Of a DNA stretch of 16,140 nucleotides, positions 1 through 10,218 are shown one piece after another. The notes under the pieces are model-generated. The model was not told the DNA's origin and made no database searches. It saw nothing but the letters and a program-made list of their open reading frames with translations. Where the stretch lies: assembly GCA_000697335.1 (NCBI GenBank), contig JNEM01016389.1, forward strand, positions 1 through 16,140. The letters run 5' to 3'. Source of the DNA: Conidiobolus incongruus B7586. Its lineage: Eukaryota; Entomophthoromycota; Entomophthoromycetes; Entomophthorales; Conidiobolaceae. The stretch's first letter is position 1; each line of letters begins with the position of its first letter. A program made the position numbers and the translations under genes.

Positions 1-1467
1 CTTGAACAGTGGTTGGAAGAGATTCCAAAGAATCAAAGTAAAGATGCTGACGAATAGGGTTGAACTTGCCACTAACAGCTTTAAGAACTTCTTGAGCGGT
101 TAAACCACCAATGACAGCAGCCATTGGAGATAATTGACCACGACTAATGTAGCTTAATTGTTGAACCAATTTAACATCAACATCGAAGGGTTGAGCACTG
201 TTCTGAGCGATTTGCTTAGTTAATTCAACTAAACGCTGAGCATCTTGTTCATTGTAACTTCTGGGCAATTGACCTTGGTTTTCGGTCTGGAATTGATCTA
301 AAGCTTGGAAAGCGGCATGAAGTTGTTGAGGGCGTTCAAATTTAGCAAAATCAGTAATTAAAAATTCGGGTTCTTTTAAGCTTTCTTGGAGGGATTTCTA
401 AAAATCAATCAATATGAAATTATTTCAATTGATAAAATAACTAAAACTTACGAATTGAATTTTGACAGGAACTTTGACTTGATTGAATAGACCACCAGAG
501 ACATAGGTACCTAATCCAGTAGTATCTCCAATTGAAAAAGTATAAGGACCTAAAAAATCATAAATATCAGTTATTCAATTGAGCATAAAATGATAAAATT
601 AGATTTACCTAAATACTTAACCTTTCTAGGTTCACTATTATTTAAAGCTTCCATACCCTTAATTTCGGAAAATTGAACGTAATCACCATCTTCGAGATTA
701 TGTCTGGTTTCTTCTAAACAGGTGACAACGCCTTCCTTATCTGAACTAATGGCAGCAATCATACCACTGACGGGATTTTCACCATTAATATCGTTACATT
801 GGAAATTAGGTCCAAAATCACAGAATACAGAACTAAAATAGAGTTAATACCTATGAAAATTAAAAACTAATTCATTAAATAATTTACGCAAAAAGACCAC
901 GAATATCGGCGCTGATAAAACGAATATCATTTTGGTGAGTAAAGTTGTTGATTTCTAATTGTTTAGCTAAAGAAGTTTCGGTACATACGACCACTTGGAA
1001 CTGACTTAAGTTCTGAACTGAAGGCTCTTCCTCCAATACAGACACAGTAACATACTGGTTCAACAGAGTAAGCTGAGATAATGAAGCCTTATCGCGAGGT
1101 TGACCAATATTCGATTCACTCAAATAGAACTAACTCTAAAATTAATATGAATATGTCAACAAGTTGATATAAAGTTTACTTGAGCTGAAAGATCATCCCA
1201 TTGAACAGGATTAGGATCATAAAGAGTCACTGATTTCACACCAGCTAAAATAATGTTTTTGGCAATTTCGACACCTAAACCTCTCAAACCTATAATCAGA
1301 ATATTACTGGAGCCCATTCGCTTCATCGCATCATGACCTAATACATACCTATATTTGATTAGTAAATCATTAGAAATGTTACTAAATAAAAATTACAGTT
1401 GACGACTGTATAATCCTTCATCAATAGCCACTCCTCCTTGATTATGATTATCAGTTGATGATGACAT
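1..1467 (-). CDS. UBA1: Ubiquitin-activating enzyme E1, N-terminal part (runs off left edge)
   Basis: E1 enzymes adenylate ubiquitin with ATP and pass it, as a thioester, to E2 enzymes in nucleus and cytosol. Six exons can be read: 1467-1397, 1348-1180, 1129-888, 832-609, 549-452 and 397-1, joined in frame by five GT..AG introns of 48, 50, 55, 59 and 54 nt. They give 400 residues plus one base, against about 1,020 for fungal Uba1. Seen: [20 protein letters not shown] near residue 20, the Rossmann-type [13 protein letters not shown] (residues 44 on), [11 protein letters not shown] closing the first half of the inactive adenylation domain, an FCCH-type segment (about 162-258, with SGMIAAIS and [12 protein letters not shown]), then a four-helix-bundle region and [16 protein letters not shown], ending at YFDSLESLP. 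The active adenylation domain, catalytic cysteine domain and ubiquitin-fold domain lie beyond the edge. The start is the first ATG, shortly before the conserved LYSRQL. No stops or missing residues were seen, so the gene looks functional. Confidence 0.96.
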
Positions 1468-3811
1468 ATTAAATTATTATTTTTTAACAATAATATATAT
1501 GTTATAAATTTAAATTCAAAAATAGAGAATGATTTTTTAATATGAAGAATAAAATAAGATTTTTCCCAATTTTAAATAAGATATTGAATTACGTAAACTT
1601 ATCATTGATCATTCTTGATTGGATGCTAAATTTGGAAATGGTTGACAAAAAAGCCTTAGTATGATATCATATTCAGTTATTGAAATTTTGATAAATTTTG
1701 TTTATGGTAAGGAATAATCTATTAGAAAATATTGATTATTAATATAAACATATTATCAACTAATGTAAAAATATTCTACAATATAAGGTTGTAATCATTG
1801 ATTATTAAAATATTCAATAATATAGATGACCTAAAGGGGTGTTTATCAATTCGGGTGAATAACTTCCAGAAGTTTCTTTAAATTTTATATATCAAAATTT
1901 CAAAAGAATGTAATTGGCTGGAATCTGGGGGTGATAAACAGAAAGTTTTTTCAATTTGATTTTATCTATTTTTGATTTTCGAATTTTAGTTTGAAAAATT
2001 GAACTGTTTATATTGTAAATTGTTCAAATACTATCCTTTCAAAAGCTTCCTTGAGAGCTTCAGGTAATTATACACAGATAAATCCAAAATAATTGATAAT
2101 AAAATATAATCTATCGGTATAAAATGACTTGCATAACCTTAGTAATATGCATCTAGTATCTTGTCAAATCATAATTTAATATTTATTATAATCATATCAA
2201 ACATTTATATTAAATTAATTGAATTAATATATCCAAAATATTGTAATCACTTATTTTATAGAATATAATTTCAGATTTTATTTTAAATATATCTTACAAA
2301 AAAAGTAGTAATTTTTGAAAAAGTTAATGTAAATAATTTTAAATTTCATCAAATTCATTGTTATGAAATATTTTTTATTTATTATCCTCCATTATGTAAT
2401 ATATAAAAAATACGAACAACCCAATGATATAAATAGCAATAACTATAAAGTTTATTATATAAACTCGATCCCATGTAATATAATTATAGTCTTGATTCGA
2501 CCTGAATTAAATTTATCATTAATTGGATTAAGTGAATATATTAGTTTAAATATTATTTAAAGAATCTTTGAAAACATATAGCAATATAAATAGAGTTATT
2601 AAGGAATCACAAATATTAATATACAAGTTAATAATAAAAATATGAATTTAATTGTTTTTAATTTCAATAGTTTGATAAAGAAATTGTATATCTATTGATT
2701 AGATTCTTATTCAAAATCAAAAATTCAAAATAATATAAAAATATATTTCCTCTTAAATGCCTATTTAATAACTAAATATACACCAAAATCATATACTTAG
2801 AATTTAGAAATGAACTTTATGGTGAAATATATACATATTGTCTAAATTAATTTATCAATTGATTTCATAATTTAAAATAATAATTTGAATATATGAATAA
2901 ATTTTATTTTAAATTTAAAATGAAATTGTACATTATTTATAGTTGAATTATAATCCATTTTCAAAATTGATATTTGCAGTTTAAAATGGAATATACAGAA
3001 AAATATATCAATTATAAATATAAAATAATTAATGAAAAATAAATTATTCACTTTAAATATTTATTCCTTAATTTGATATAATTATTAATATTGTTTATAC
3101 ATGATTTTGTTAAAAAAACATAAAAAAATTAAATTTAAAATCATTTATTATTAATATAAAATATATCATTGCAGTGAATAAACAGTTTAACCATTATATA
3201 GTAACTGTAATATATAGAGATTCCTTTATATTTACTCATATTTGATTTAATATAAGATGACTTATTTATAATATTAGATATTTTCGAATTTCAAGGAATC
3301 TAATTAAAAACACCAATTTAAATAATTAAAATTAATATAAAATTGAAAAAAATTATAAATAACAACTGATATTTTGAATTGAATAATTTTAAGAACAGCA
3401 TATATATAATATTCCCTTTTGTATTAATCTTTTATATATTTTTGATATTTTATTTTGGATTAGAGAATAAATAGCAAGTTAACTTGAATGAATTATATGT
3501 TCTATTCGTTATAATCATAATCATAAGCATAAAATTTCTTTTAACCAAATAAAATCTCTTCTGAGTTCAAAAAACCATACCAATATTAAGGTTGAAAATG
3601 TAATATTATTAAATTTGTAATAAAGCATAGTTACATATAATAAAATTAATTATTTTTTCAAAAATTTAGCAATAAAAATTGAAATAGAGTTAAAAAGATA
3701 AAGTATAAAATTACAAATATTTGTAGGTAAAATGAATTCTAGCATTATAATAAATATATTAAAACTTCCTGTTAAAATTTGTAAATATGGTTTTAAATGG
3801 GAGTTTAAGTG
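1468..3811. other. AT-rich intergenic region, no convincing gene
   Basis: This holds the UBA1 upstream region and then about 1.8 kb of low-complexity AT sequence. The only longer open frame (2363-2560, plus) is rich in Ile, Asn and Tyr from AT-rich codons, has no recognisable motif and is taken as chance. A less AT-rich patch at 1826-1945 carries the heat-shock element and a short inverted repeat (1840-1848 with 1932-1940). A second patch at about 2030-2065 can be read on the minus strand as LPEALKEAFERIVFEQFTI between stops (2008-2070), which could be a gene scrap or chance. No tRNA, rRNA or transposon ends were recognised. Confidence 0.6.
1863..1877. promoter_or_regulatory. Heat-shock element upstream of UBA1
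   Basis: Three perfect contiguous inverted pentamers, cTTCc-aGAAg-tTTCt, match the Hsf1 consensus nTTCnnGAAnnTTCn. The site lies 396-410 bp upstream of the UBA1 ATG, in a stretch (about 1826-1945) noticeably less AT-rich than its surroundings. Ubiquitin-pathway genes are commonly Hsf1 targets in fungi, so stress induction of UBA1 is plausible. Binding is inferred only from the motif. Confidence 0.5.
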
Positions 3812-3817
3812 TTTATT
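3812..3817 (-). terminator. Polyadenylation signal of Gly/Tyr gene copy 1
   Basis: AATAAA on the minus strand, about 64 nt beyond the stop codon. The surrounding sequence (ATTAATAAAC) recurs behind the other two paralogues at 61-70 nt from their stops, which supports a role in 3'-end formation. Confidence 0.55.
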
Positions 3818-3880
3818 AATAATGGATGGTATTGTTACAGAGTAAGATAATATTTAAATATTGTTAAGGACTTTTGACGT

Positions 3881-4138
3881 TTAGCGTCTATAGGGGCCAT
3901 GTCCAGGATAATAATAGGGATGTCCGTAATAATAGGGATTGCCATAGTAATAACCATTACCATAATAAGGATAACCCCAATATCCTTTATCGTCACCATT
4001 ACCAGCTTCTGGATTCATAGCAGGAGTATTTTGTGGATTGGGAGTGGCAGCTTCAACTTGAGTAGTAGGTTTATCTTGAGGAGCAGCGAAGGCCACAGTG
4101 AGAGCACCAGCGATGTTTAAGACTTGAATCAATTTCAT
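3881..4138 (-). CDS. Small secreted Gly/Tyr-rich protein, copy 1
   Basis: The 85-residue, single-exon product is not recognised as a named family. Residues 1-18 (MKLIQVLNIAGALTVAFA) form a typical signal peptide with likely cleavage AFA|AP. Residues 19-51 are a Pro/Asn/Ala/Thr/Gln-rich, probably disordered linker ending GNGDDK. Residues 52-85 form a tail with 14 tyrosines in near-hexad repeats (YYYGNP, YYYGHP, YYYPGH), two histidines and a C-terminal PYRR. There are no cysteines, so it is unlike cysteine-stabilised effectors or defensins. Secretion into the wall, a host interface or a surface layer is inferred; Tyr-rich repeats elsewhere can self-associate or be oxidatively cross-linked. The ATG is fixed by the identical leader and signal peptide in all three copies. 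This copy differs from copies 2 and 3 by T25, E29, A31, T32, T38, M41 and P43, all in the linker. A TATA box and AATAAA flank it. Confidence 0.85.
   Translation of the reverse strand: MKLIQVLNIAGALTVAFAAPQDKPTTQVEAATPNPQNTPAMNPEAGNGDDKGYWGYPYYGNGYYYGNPYYYGHPYYYPGHGPYRR
3909..3980 (-). repeat. Four degenerate 18-bp units coding the Tyr-rich tail, copy 1
   Basis: Units at 3909-3926, 3927-3944, 3945-3962 and 3963-3980 share a TAATAA/TAGTAA start, and each encodes about six residues of the pattern YYYGNP. The first two are almost identical. The tail probably arose by tandem duplication of an 18-bp unit. Equivalent arrays lie at 6802-6873 and 14912-14983. Confidence 0.7.
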
Positions 4139-4275
4139 TGTTATTAGAGATCTCGATTATATTCTTGTATGTTATAATATTTGAAGGTTGATATGTGGGT
4201 ATTTATAGTGAAATACAAATCGATATAAAGCAATATATTTTAATCATTTATGCTGAAAATATTCTGGCATTTTGG
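4139..4275 (-). promoter_or_regulatory. Promoter and 5' leader of Gly/Tyr gene copy 1
   Basis: A TATAAATA box lies at 4207-4200 (minus strand), exactly 62 nt from the ATG, followed by CCCAC. The leader keeps TTATAACATACAAGAAT and CGAGATCTCTAATAACA directly before the ATG, nearly identical in all three copies. A box reading AAAATGCCAGAAT at about 4273-4261 lies at a distance similar to AAAATGGCATAAT of copy 2, suggesting a shared upstream element. Transcription start is not directly visible. Confidence 0.7.
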
Positions 4276-5143
4276 TTTTAAATGACAAGTAATAATGAAT
4301 AAATTCGCATTATTTTCAATTGCATAATTGGTTCATTGCAAATATTATTTTTTTATTTACATTAAAAACTTTTGATTATATAATGTAATAATATCATTAT
4401 TCGTATATAATTATTGTAATGATAGTTCAATTGATTAATATATTTCAAATAATTTATTTACTTTTAAAGGTAAAAATATATTAATATACTATGTTCATTT
4501 TGAAATCATTTCTAAAATCAATTAATTGATTTGATAATATATCTTATCAAGATAATATAAAATATTAATGTTATCTAATTTCATTTAACATTTTGATTTA
4601 CTAGTATTCATCAACTTCAATCTTAGAAATTCTGTTATTTTACAAATCAACTAAATGAAAATATTCATATTATACATTTAATAAATCTTCTACTAATATG
4701 AGTCTTTTTAATATTTAACATATTTTACAAAGATTAAATGTTTTCAACATAAAATATATACCACAAATTTGATATTTAGATTAATTTATACTTTCAAAAA
4801 TTTGCCATTAATTATTATTCAATTTGGTATAATAATGTTTATATCAAGTTCAAAGCAAGTTTTAAAAGCATTGAAGTTACAAATGCATTGCTTTGATAAT
4901 GTTTTTGATTTATATTAAATAGTTTATCAATTCAAATATTTTCAATATATCATTTATATATATATATATATATATGGAAAAATATATTATAATTCAAATA
5001 ACTATTGAAATTGGTTCAGTATATTTGGATTAATTTAACTAAAGATATATTCCAATTACTTTTATTTTTAAACTTTTAATAATAAATATTTTAATAGCTT
5101 GATTAGAATAATGAAAAAATATTATATTTTGTAATATTTATTA
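4276..5143. other. AT-rich intergenic spacer with a (TA)n tract
   Basis: No gene or recognisable element was seen. A pure dinucleotide run of about ten TA units occupies 4955-4975. The remainder is irregular AT-rich sequence up to the first family X element. Confidence 0.6.
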
Positions 5144-6432
5144 TTATTACCTTGAATTTAAAATAATGGGAATTTTTTTAATTGTTAATTTTTCAAATAT
5201 ATTATTAATTTTAAATAAATAAATATACACAAAGTAAATAAGAAATTATATATATATTATAATTTTTTTTGATTAAAAAATTAAATTTTCAAAATTGGTT
5301 GTTTAATTTAATTTTATTTAAACTAAATAATAATCTCACATGTTCTTTATTTTAGTATTAATAAAGTTTAACCATAAATTTTTTAAAATCATTTAAAATT
5401 TATAAATAGTTTTTGATAATAAAGTATTATTTAAATTAACTATATATTATTAAATATATTATTTTGAAGTTAAAAAAGAAATTATTTAAAAACAATTAAA
5501 TTTAAAAAACTAATTTTAATTATTATTTTTTTTAATTATTAATAGAGTGAAAAAATATATTAAAAAATACCTTTTTATTTTAGTTAAAAAATTATCTAAA
5601 TACTCTAATATTAACTCTATAAATATTTTATATGTTAAAATTCAAACTCAAATTAATAAATAAAAATATAAAATAAATACCTTATAATTTAACTAAAGCT
5701 TAAAAAAAGCTAAAGTAACTATTATTAAACAAAATTTACTAAAATATTATTAGAAACTTAAGCTTTTTTAATGAATAATTATAATTAATAATTTTTATAT
5801 CTTTATTTATAATCTTTTATTAAAACATAAATCAAAATGTTAAATTAGATTTAATTAATATTTTCTATAAATTGTTTTAAATATTTTATTAATATACAAA
5901 TATTAATTATTATAATAGGTTAAAATAGTATATGTTACTCTTATTTAATTTTTAAAGGAAAATTAATTAATAATAAATTTTATAATATTTTTGTAAATAA
6001 AAGTATTTTTAATTAGTGTTTTTAATATAATTTAAGAAAACCTAATATTTTATATGATAATTATAAAATATATAATATTAAAGTTGTAAAACTTTCTAAT
6101 TAAAAATAATTGGAAAAAACTACCAGATCTAATATATTCTTTAGATTATAATTTATGTAATTATAATTACTTTAGGTAATTAAAAAACTAGTGTCTAAGA
6201 AAGAAAATTTATGCAGGAAAATTTAATTAGTTTATAAAATATCAAATTTCAATCTTTAAAAAGAACTGTTTTTTAAGAGTTAGAAGTTTGCTAAAAGTAT
6301 AGCAAAAAATTATTGATAATAAAAGAAACTATTAAATTTATATTATATATTTATTTTTATATATTATATATCACAATGTCTATTTATTTTCAATCACAAA
6401 AAATTCCCATTATTTAAATTACTGATTAATAA
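5144..6432 (+). mobile_element. Family X inverted-repeat DNA element, copy X1 (degenerate)
   Basis: About 1.29 kb bounded by imperfect terminal inverted repeats. The left end has TTATTACCTTG followed by AATAATGGGAATTTTTT; the right end has AAAAAATTCCCATTATTTAA followed by GATTAATAA. It aligns collinearly over its length with X2 and X3 on the opposite strand; for example TTATTTTAGTATTAATAAA at 5347-5365 recurs as its complement at 9856-9873 with small differences. On the plus strand around 6090-6340 a frame (… NWKKL … YSLD … NYNYFR) is shared with X2 and broken only by TAA/TAG codons, so the family once encoded a protein. I do not recognise it as a known transposase. The inverted ends suggest a DNA transposon. 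Exact termini and target duplication are uncertain. Confidence 0.65.
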
Positions 6433-6698
6433 AATAAAATTTAACATTCAAAAATTAAAATTTGGTGAAATTTTTAAATATTTCACCTAAACAATATATA
6501 TTGTAAACTTAGTATCATCAAAAAAGTATTGAATCATTCAATTTAAATCAATAAAAAATATTGCTTTATATTATTGATTATATTAAATATTTTTTATATA
6601 TATGGAATTCATTGGTTTACTCTCTATTTCATCAAATACTTAAAATGTAAATTATAATTCAATTTGCAAAAAATGTGAAATTTGATCAAGGTTAAACG
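6433..6698. other. AT-rich spacer with a 24-nt near-palindrome
   Basis: No gene was seen. Positions 6464-6487 (GGTGAAAT … TTTCACC) form an almost perfect palindrome broken only near its centre. It has no run of T at a distance that would suggest a known terminator, and no role is assigned. Confidence 0.5.
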
Positions 6699-6704
6699 TT
6701 TATT
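6699..6704 (-). terminator. Polyadenylation signal of Gly/Tyr gene copy 2
   Basis: AATAAA about 70 nt past the stop codon, in the context ATTAATAAACGTTTAA shared with copy 3. Confidence 0.55.
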
Positions 6705-6773
6705 AATAATCAATGATAAAATATTGTTACAGGGTAAGATGATATTTGAATATTGTTAAGGACTTTCTGATTT

Positions 6774-7031
6774 TTAGCGTCTATAGGGACCATGTCCAGG
6801 ATAATAATAGGGATGTCCGTAATAATAGGGATTGCCATAGTAATAACCATTACCATAATAAGGGTAACCCCAATATCCTTTGTCGTCACCATTACCAGCT
6901 TCTTGGTTCACAGCGGGAACATTTTGTGGATTGGGAGCGGTAGCATCAACTTGAGTATTGGGTTTATCTTGAGGAGCAGCGAAGGCTACAGTGAGAGCAC
7001 CAGCGATGTTTAAGACTTGAATCAATTTCAT
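6774..7031 (-). CDS. Small secreted Gly/Tyr-rich protein, copy 2
   Basis: Single-exon paralogue of 85 residues with the same plan as copy 1: signal peptide (1-18), linker (19-51) and Tyr-rich tail (52-85) ending PYRR. The protein is identical to copy 3; the two coding sequences differ at only two bases, both silent (codons 56 and 83). Against copy 1 there are 15 base differences, 8 of them changing 7 linker residues (N25, D29, T31, A32, V38, V41, Q43) and none changing the signal peptide or tail. The gene lies 2.6 kb from copy 1, in the same orientation, with its own TATA box and AATAAA. It is the left partner of a duplicated block of about 470 bp (6692-7164 with 14811-15274). Function is unknown; secretion is inferred from the N-terminus. 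Confidence 0.85.
   Translation of the reverse strand: MKLIQVLNIAGALTVAFAAPQDKPNTQVDATAPNPQNVPAVNQEAGNGDDKGYWGYPYYGNGYYYGNPYYYGHPYYYPGHGPYRR
6802..6873 (-). repeat. Degenerate 18-bp tandem units, copy 2
   Basis: Four 18-bp units coding the hexad repeats of the Tyr-rich tail, at the same place as in copies 1 and 3. Only one base (codon 56) differs from copy 3 within the array. Confidence 0.65.
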
Positions 7032-7167
7032 TGTTATTAGAGATCTCGATATTATTCTTGTATGTTATAATGTCCAGAGGCTAGTGCGTGGGTATTTATA
7101 GTCAAAATCTAATAAATATTTGCTAATAAATTTTATCATTAAATTTAAAAAGATTATGCCATTTTAG
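7032..7167 (-). promoter_or_regulatory. Promoter and 5' leader of Gly/Tyr gene copy 2
   Basis: TATAAATA at 7100-7093 (minus strand), 62 nt from the ATG, then CCCACGCACTAGC and a leader almost the same as in copies 1 and 3. Similarity with copy 3 continues upstream through AAATGGCATAATCTTT (about 7164-7149), marking the end of the duplicated block. Confidence 0.7.
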
Positions 7168-8318
7168 TCTCATAAGACAGGTTAAGAGAAAGATAGTTTG
7201 TCATGGTTTTCAAACTTATAAATTCATTTATGCAAAAAAATTTTATGTTTGCATAAAACATTTGAATCTCTGACTTAATAAAATATAATCACTATTTATA
7301 TATTCTAATTACAATAATATCAGGTGATTGTCGATATATTATATTCATTTTTTGTTTGGTTAAATATTATTATTTACCAAAGTTGTACATGTAATAATTT
7401 TTAAATAATTAAATATAAAATTTGATTGGGATCATTGTGAGATTCAATTCAAATATTAATTTTAACTTAATTAATATCAAATTTATAACCATATACAAGT
7501 TTGAATGAAAATTTAAAATCTACAAAATATTTTTTCATTCAAAATGAGCATTGTTAATTTTTATAAATTCTGCAATGATATAACAAAGCTATAGCCCAAA
7601 TAAATAAACCACAAATTTGTGTTATCCATGATTTGATTCTATTCAATAACTGAATTTTCAATATTAAGTTTTTAAGTGTTTTGCTTATAAATCCAAAATT
7701 CAGAAGAAATTTTTAATATCGATTATTTATATCATATATAATATTCGGTCAACTTAAACATAAATGGTTTTTGGTTGAAAAATTATAATTTTCTATTCAT
7801 AAACTATTCTAATTAGCTATAGCATTCAATTTACCAATTTACAAATAGTATATGAAACTCAAAATGACTTCCAATTAAGTATACCAATTTGACTACCAGC
7901 TTTATATGCCATCAACTTCAAGTTAATACTGACAATTTCATTTATAGAAATTTTGATATATATAAGTATTTAAATGAACTAGTAAATAAAATTCATAACA
8001 CCAATTTGAATATTTTAAAAATATTAGTTAATATATGATATTATAATATAATGATTTATTAGATATAATAGTTTTGGAATATGATATATATATATCAACA
8101 AATATAATTATATCAAATAGTAAAAATATATAATCTATTTCCTATTTTATAGATTTAAAATAAAAATGAAAAACAAAGATATAATAATAATGCTGTAACC
8201 TTTATTAATTACAATCAAATTAAAATAATATATAATAAATATCAAAAAGAATTAAAAAAACCTGGTGCTTAGAATAAATAAATTAAGAACAAATTAAAAA
8301 TTAAAGTTTATATAACTA
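7168..8318. other. AT-rich intergenic region, nothing recognised
   Basis: About 1.15 kb without an open frame of note, RNA gene or clear repeat. It is somewhat less extreme in composition than the transposon nest that follows, with ordinary CA and TG dinucleotides still present. Confidence 0.55.
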
Positions 8319-9988
8319 TTATTAGTATATAAATAATGGCAAAGTTTTAAAATCAAAATTAAACATAATTATTATAAATAATATACGGAAATAAATATTA
8401 TAGAATCTATATTCTTTTTTATTAATGATAGTTTTTTTCTATTTTTTTGCTAAGCTTCTGATATTTAAAAATAGTTTTTTTATTAATAACTGAAATTTGA
8501 TATTTTACCAACTATTTAAATTTCATTATTTTTTTTTCCTATAAGTATATTTTTTAATTTCCTAATATAATTATAATTACTTAGGTTATAATTTACTAAA
8601 TATACTCTATATGGTAACATTTTTTTTAATTTTTGTATATTGAAAGTATTCTAAAACTTAAGCTTTATGTATTATATAATTATTATATAAAATAATAAAT
8701 ATTTTTCATTTTTAATAAAAACACCCATTAGATATTATTTAATTTAAAAAATAGTATAAAATTTTCTATGAATTATTTTATTACTTTATATTTTTAATAA
8801 TATGAACTTTTTCCAATTAAAAATAAATAAATATTTTAATATATAATATATAAAAATAAATATATAATATAAATCTAATAGTTTCTTGTAATATTATTAA
8901 CTTTTTGCTATACTTTTAACAAAGATCTAATATCTAAAAAATAGTTCCTTTTATTAAAGATTGAAATTTAATATTTCACCCATTAATTAAATTTTTCTGC
9001 AAAATTTTTCTTTTTTGCAAGCTAGTTTTTTAATTACCTAAAGAAATTATAATTATATAGGTTATGATCTAAAGAGTATACTAGATATAGTAGTTTTTTC
9101 CAGTTATTTTTAATTAGAAAATTTTTTAAAGTTTTAAATTTATGTATTTTGCAATTATTATACAAAATAATAAGTTTTCTTAAATTATATTAAAAATATT
9201 AATTAAAAATACTTTTATTAAAAAAAATAATATAAAGTTTATTATTAATTGATTTTCCTTCAAGAATTAAATAAAAGTAACATATATTATTATAATCTAT
9301 CGTAATAATTAACATTTATTTATTAATAAAATGTTTATTTAAAATAATTTATAGAGGGGGTTAATTTAACTTAATCTAACATCTTGATTTGTGTTTTAAT
9401 AAAAGATTATATATAAAAATCTAAAATTCATCAATTGAAATTATTTGTTGTAAGAGTTTAAGCTTCTATTAATATTTTAATAAGTTTTGTTTAACAATAA
9501 CTACTTTAGCTTTTTTTTATATTTAGGATAAATTATAAGGCACCTATTTTATATTTTTACTTATTAATTTAAGTTTAAACAAAAATATATATAAAATACT
9601 TATTAAACTAATATCAAAATGTTAGATAATTCTCTAACTAAAATAAAAAAATACTTTTCATTATATTTTTTCATTTTATTAATAATTAAAAAATGATAGT
9701 TGAAGTTAATTTTTTAAATTTTAATAGGTTTTAGATAATTTCTTTTTTAGCCTTAAAATAATTTACCTAGTAATAAATTGTTGATTTAAATAAGACTTCA
9801 TTATTCAAAGCTATTTGTAAATTTTAAATAATTTTAGAGGGTTTATAGTTAAGTTTTATTAATACTAAAATAAAAAACTTTTAATGGTTATTATTTAGTT
9901 TAAACATAAATAAATTAAATAACTAATTTTAAAAAGTTAATTTTTAAATCAAAAAAATAAAATATATATATATATTTCTATAAATATA

Positions 9989-10202
9989 TACTAGCCTTCA
10001 AAAATAAGTTATAAAATTAAAAATATAAATATTTCTATTAATATCTTAATTATTTTTAATTTAAATAGATTTATATTAAATTATGTAATTAATTTATATT
10101 TTTTATTTATAATATAATATATAAAGTTAATTTTAATTAAATATTAATTGATATATTAAAACTAAAAGTATACTTAAGATAAGTTATAAATTTGTGGGTT
10201 TT
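9989..10202 (+). repeat. Left inverted end of Tc-A with two direct repeats (IR/DR)
   Basis: The outer repeat has its core at 10001-10018 (AAAATAAGTTATAAAATT); the inner has its core from 10176 (AAGATAAGTTATAAATTT, then GTGGGTTTT). Core-to-core distance is about 175 bp. In Tc1-like elements such paired repeats are transposase binding sites. Confidence 0.75.
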
Positions 10203-10218
10203 AATATTAATAGAAAAA

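Noticed and set aside
571-1123. Two separate small genes at 571-762 and 884-1123
   Set aside because: They are pieces of UBA1 exons 4 and 3 read on into introns; the spliced frame matches E1 continuously.
2363-2560. 65-codon plus-strand open frame
   Set aside because: Composition is that of random AT-rich DNA (Ile, Asn, Tyr), without a signal peptide pattern, homologue or regulatory context I can defend.
3899-4120. Antisense 73-codon open frame over Gly/Tyr gene copy 1, also open over copies 2 and 3 (6792-7013, 14902-15123)
   Set aside because: It is the mirror of the coding repeats; Ile-rich sequence arises from the complement of Tyr/Gly codons, and its conservation follows from that of the sense gene.
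6710-6943. Two frames of 60-65 codons (6710-6892 minus, 6746-6943 plus) overlapping gene copy 2
   Set aside because: They are out-of-frame shadows of copy 2 and have no counterpart of similar length in copies 1 and 3.
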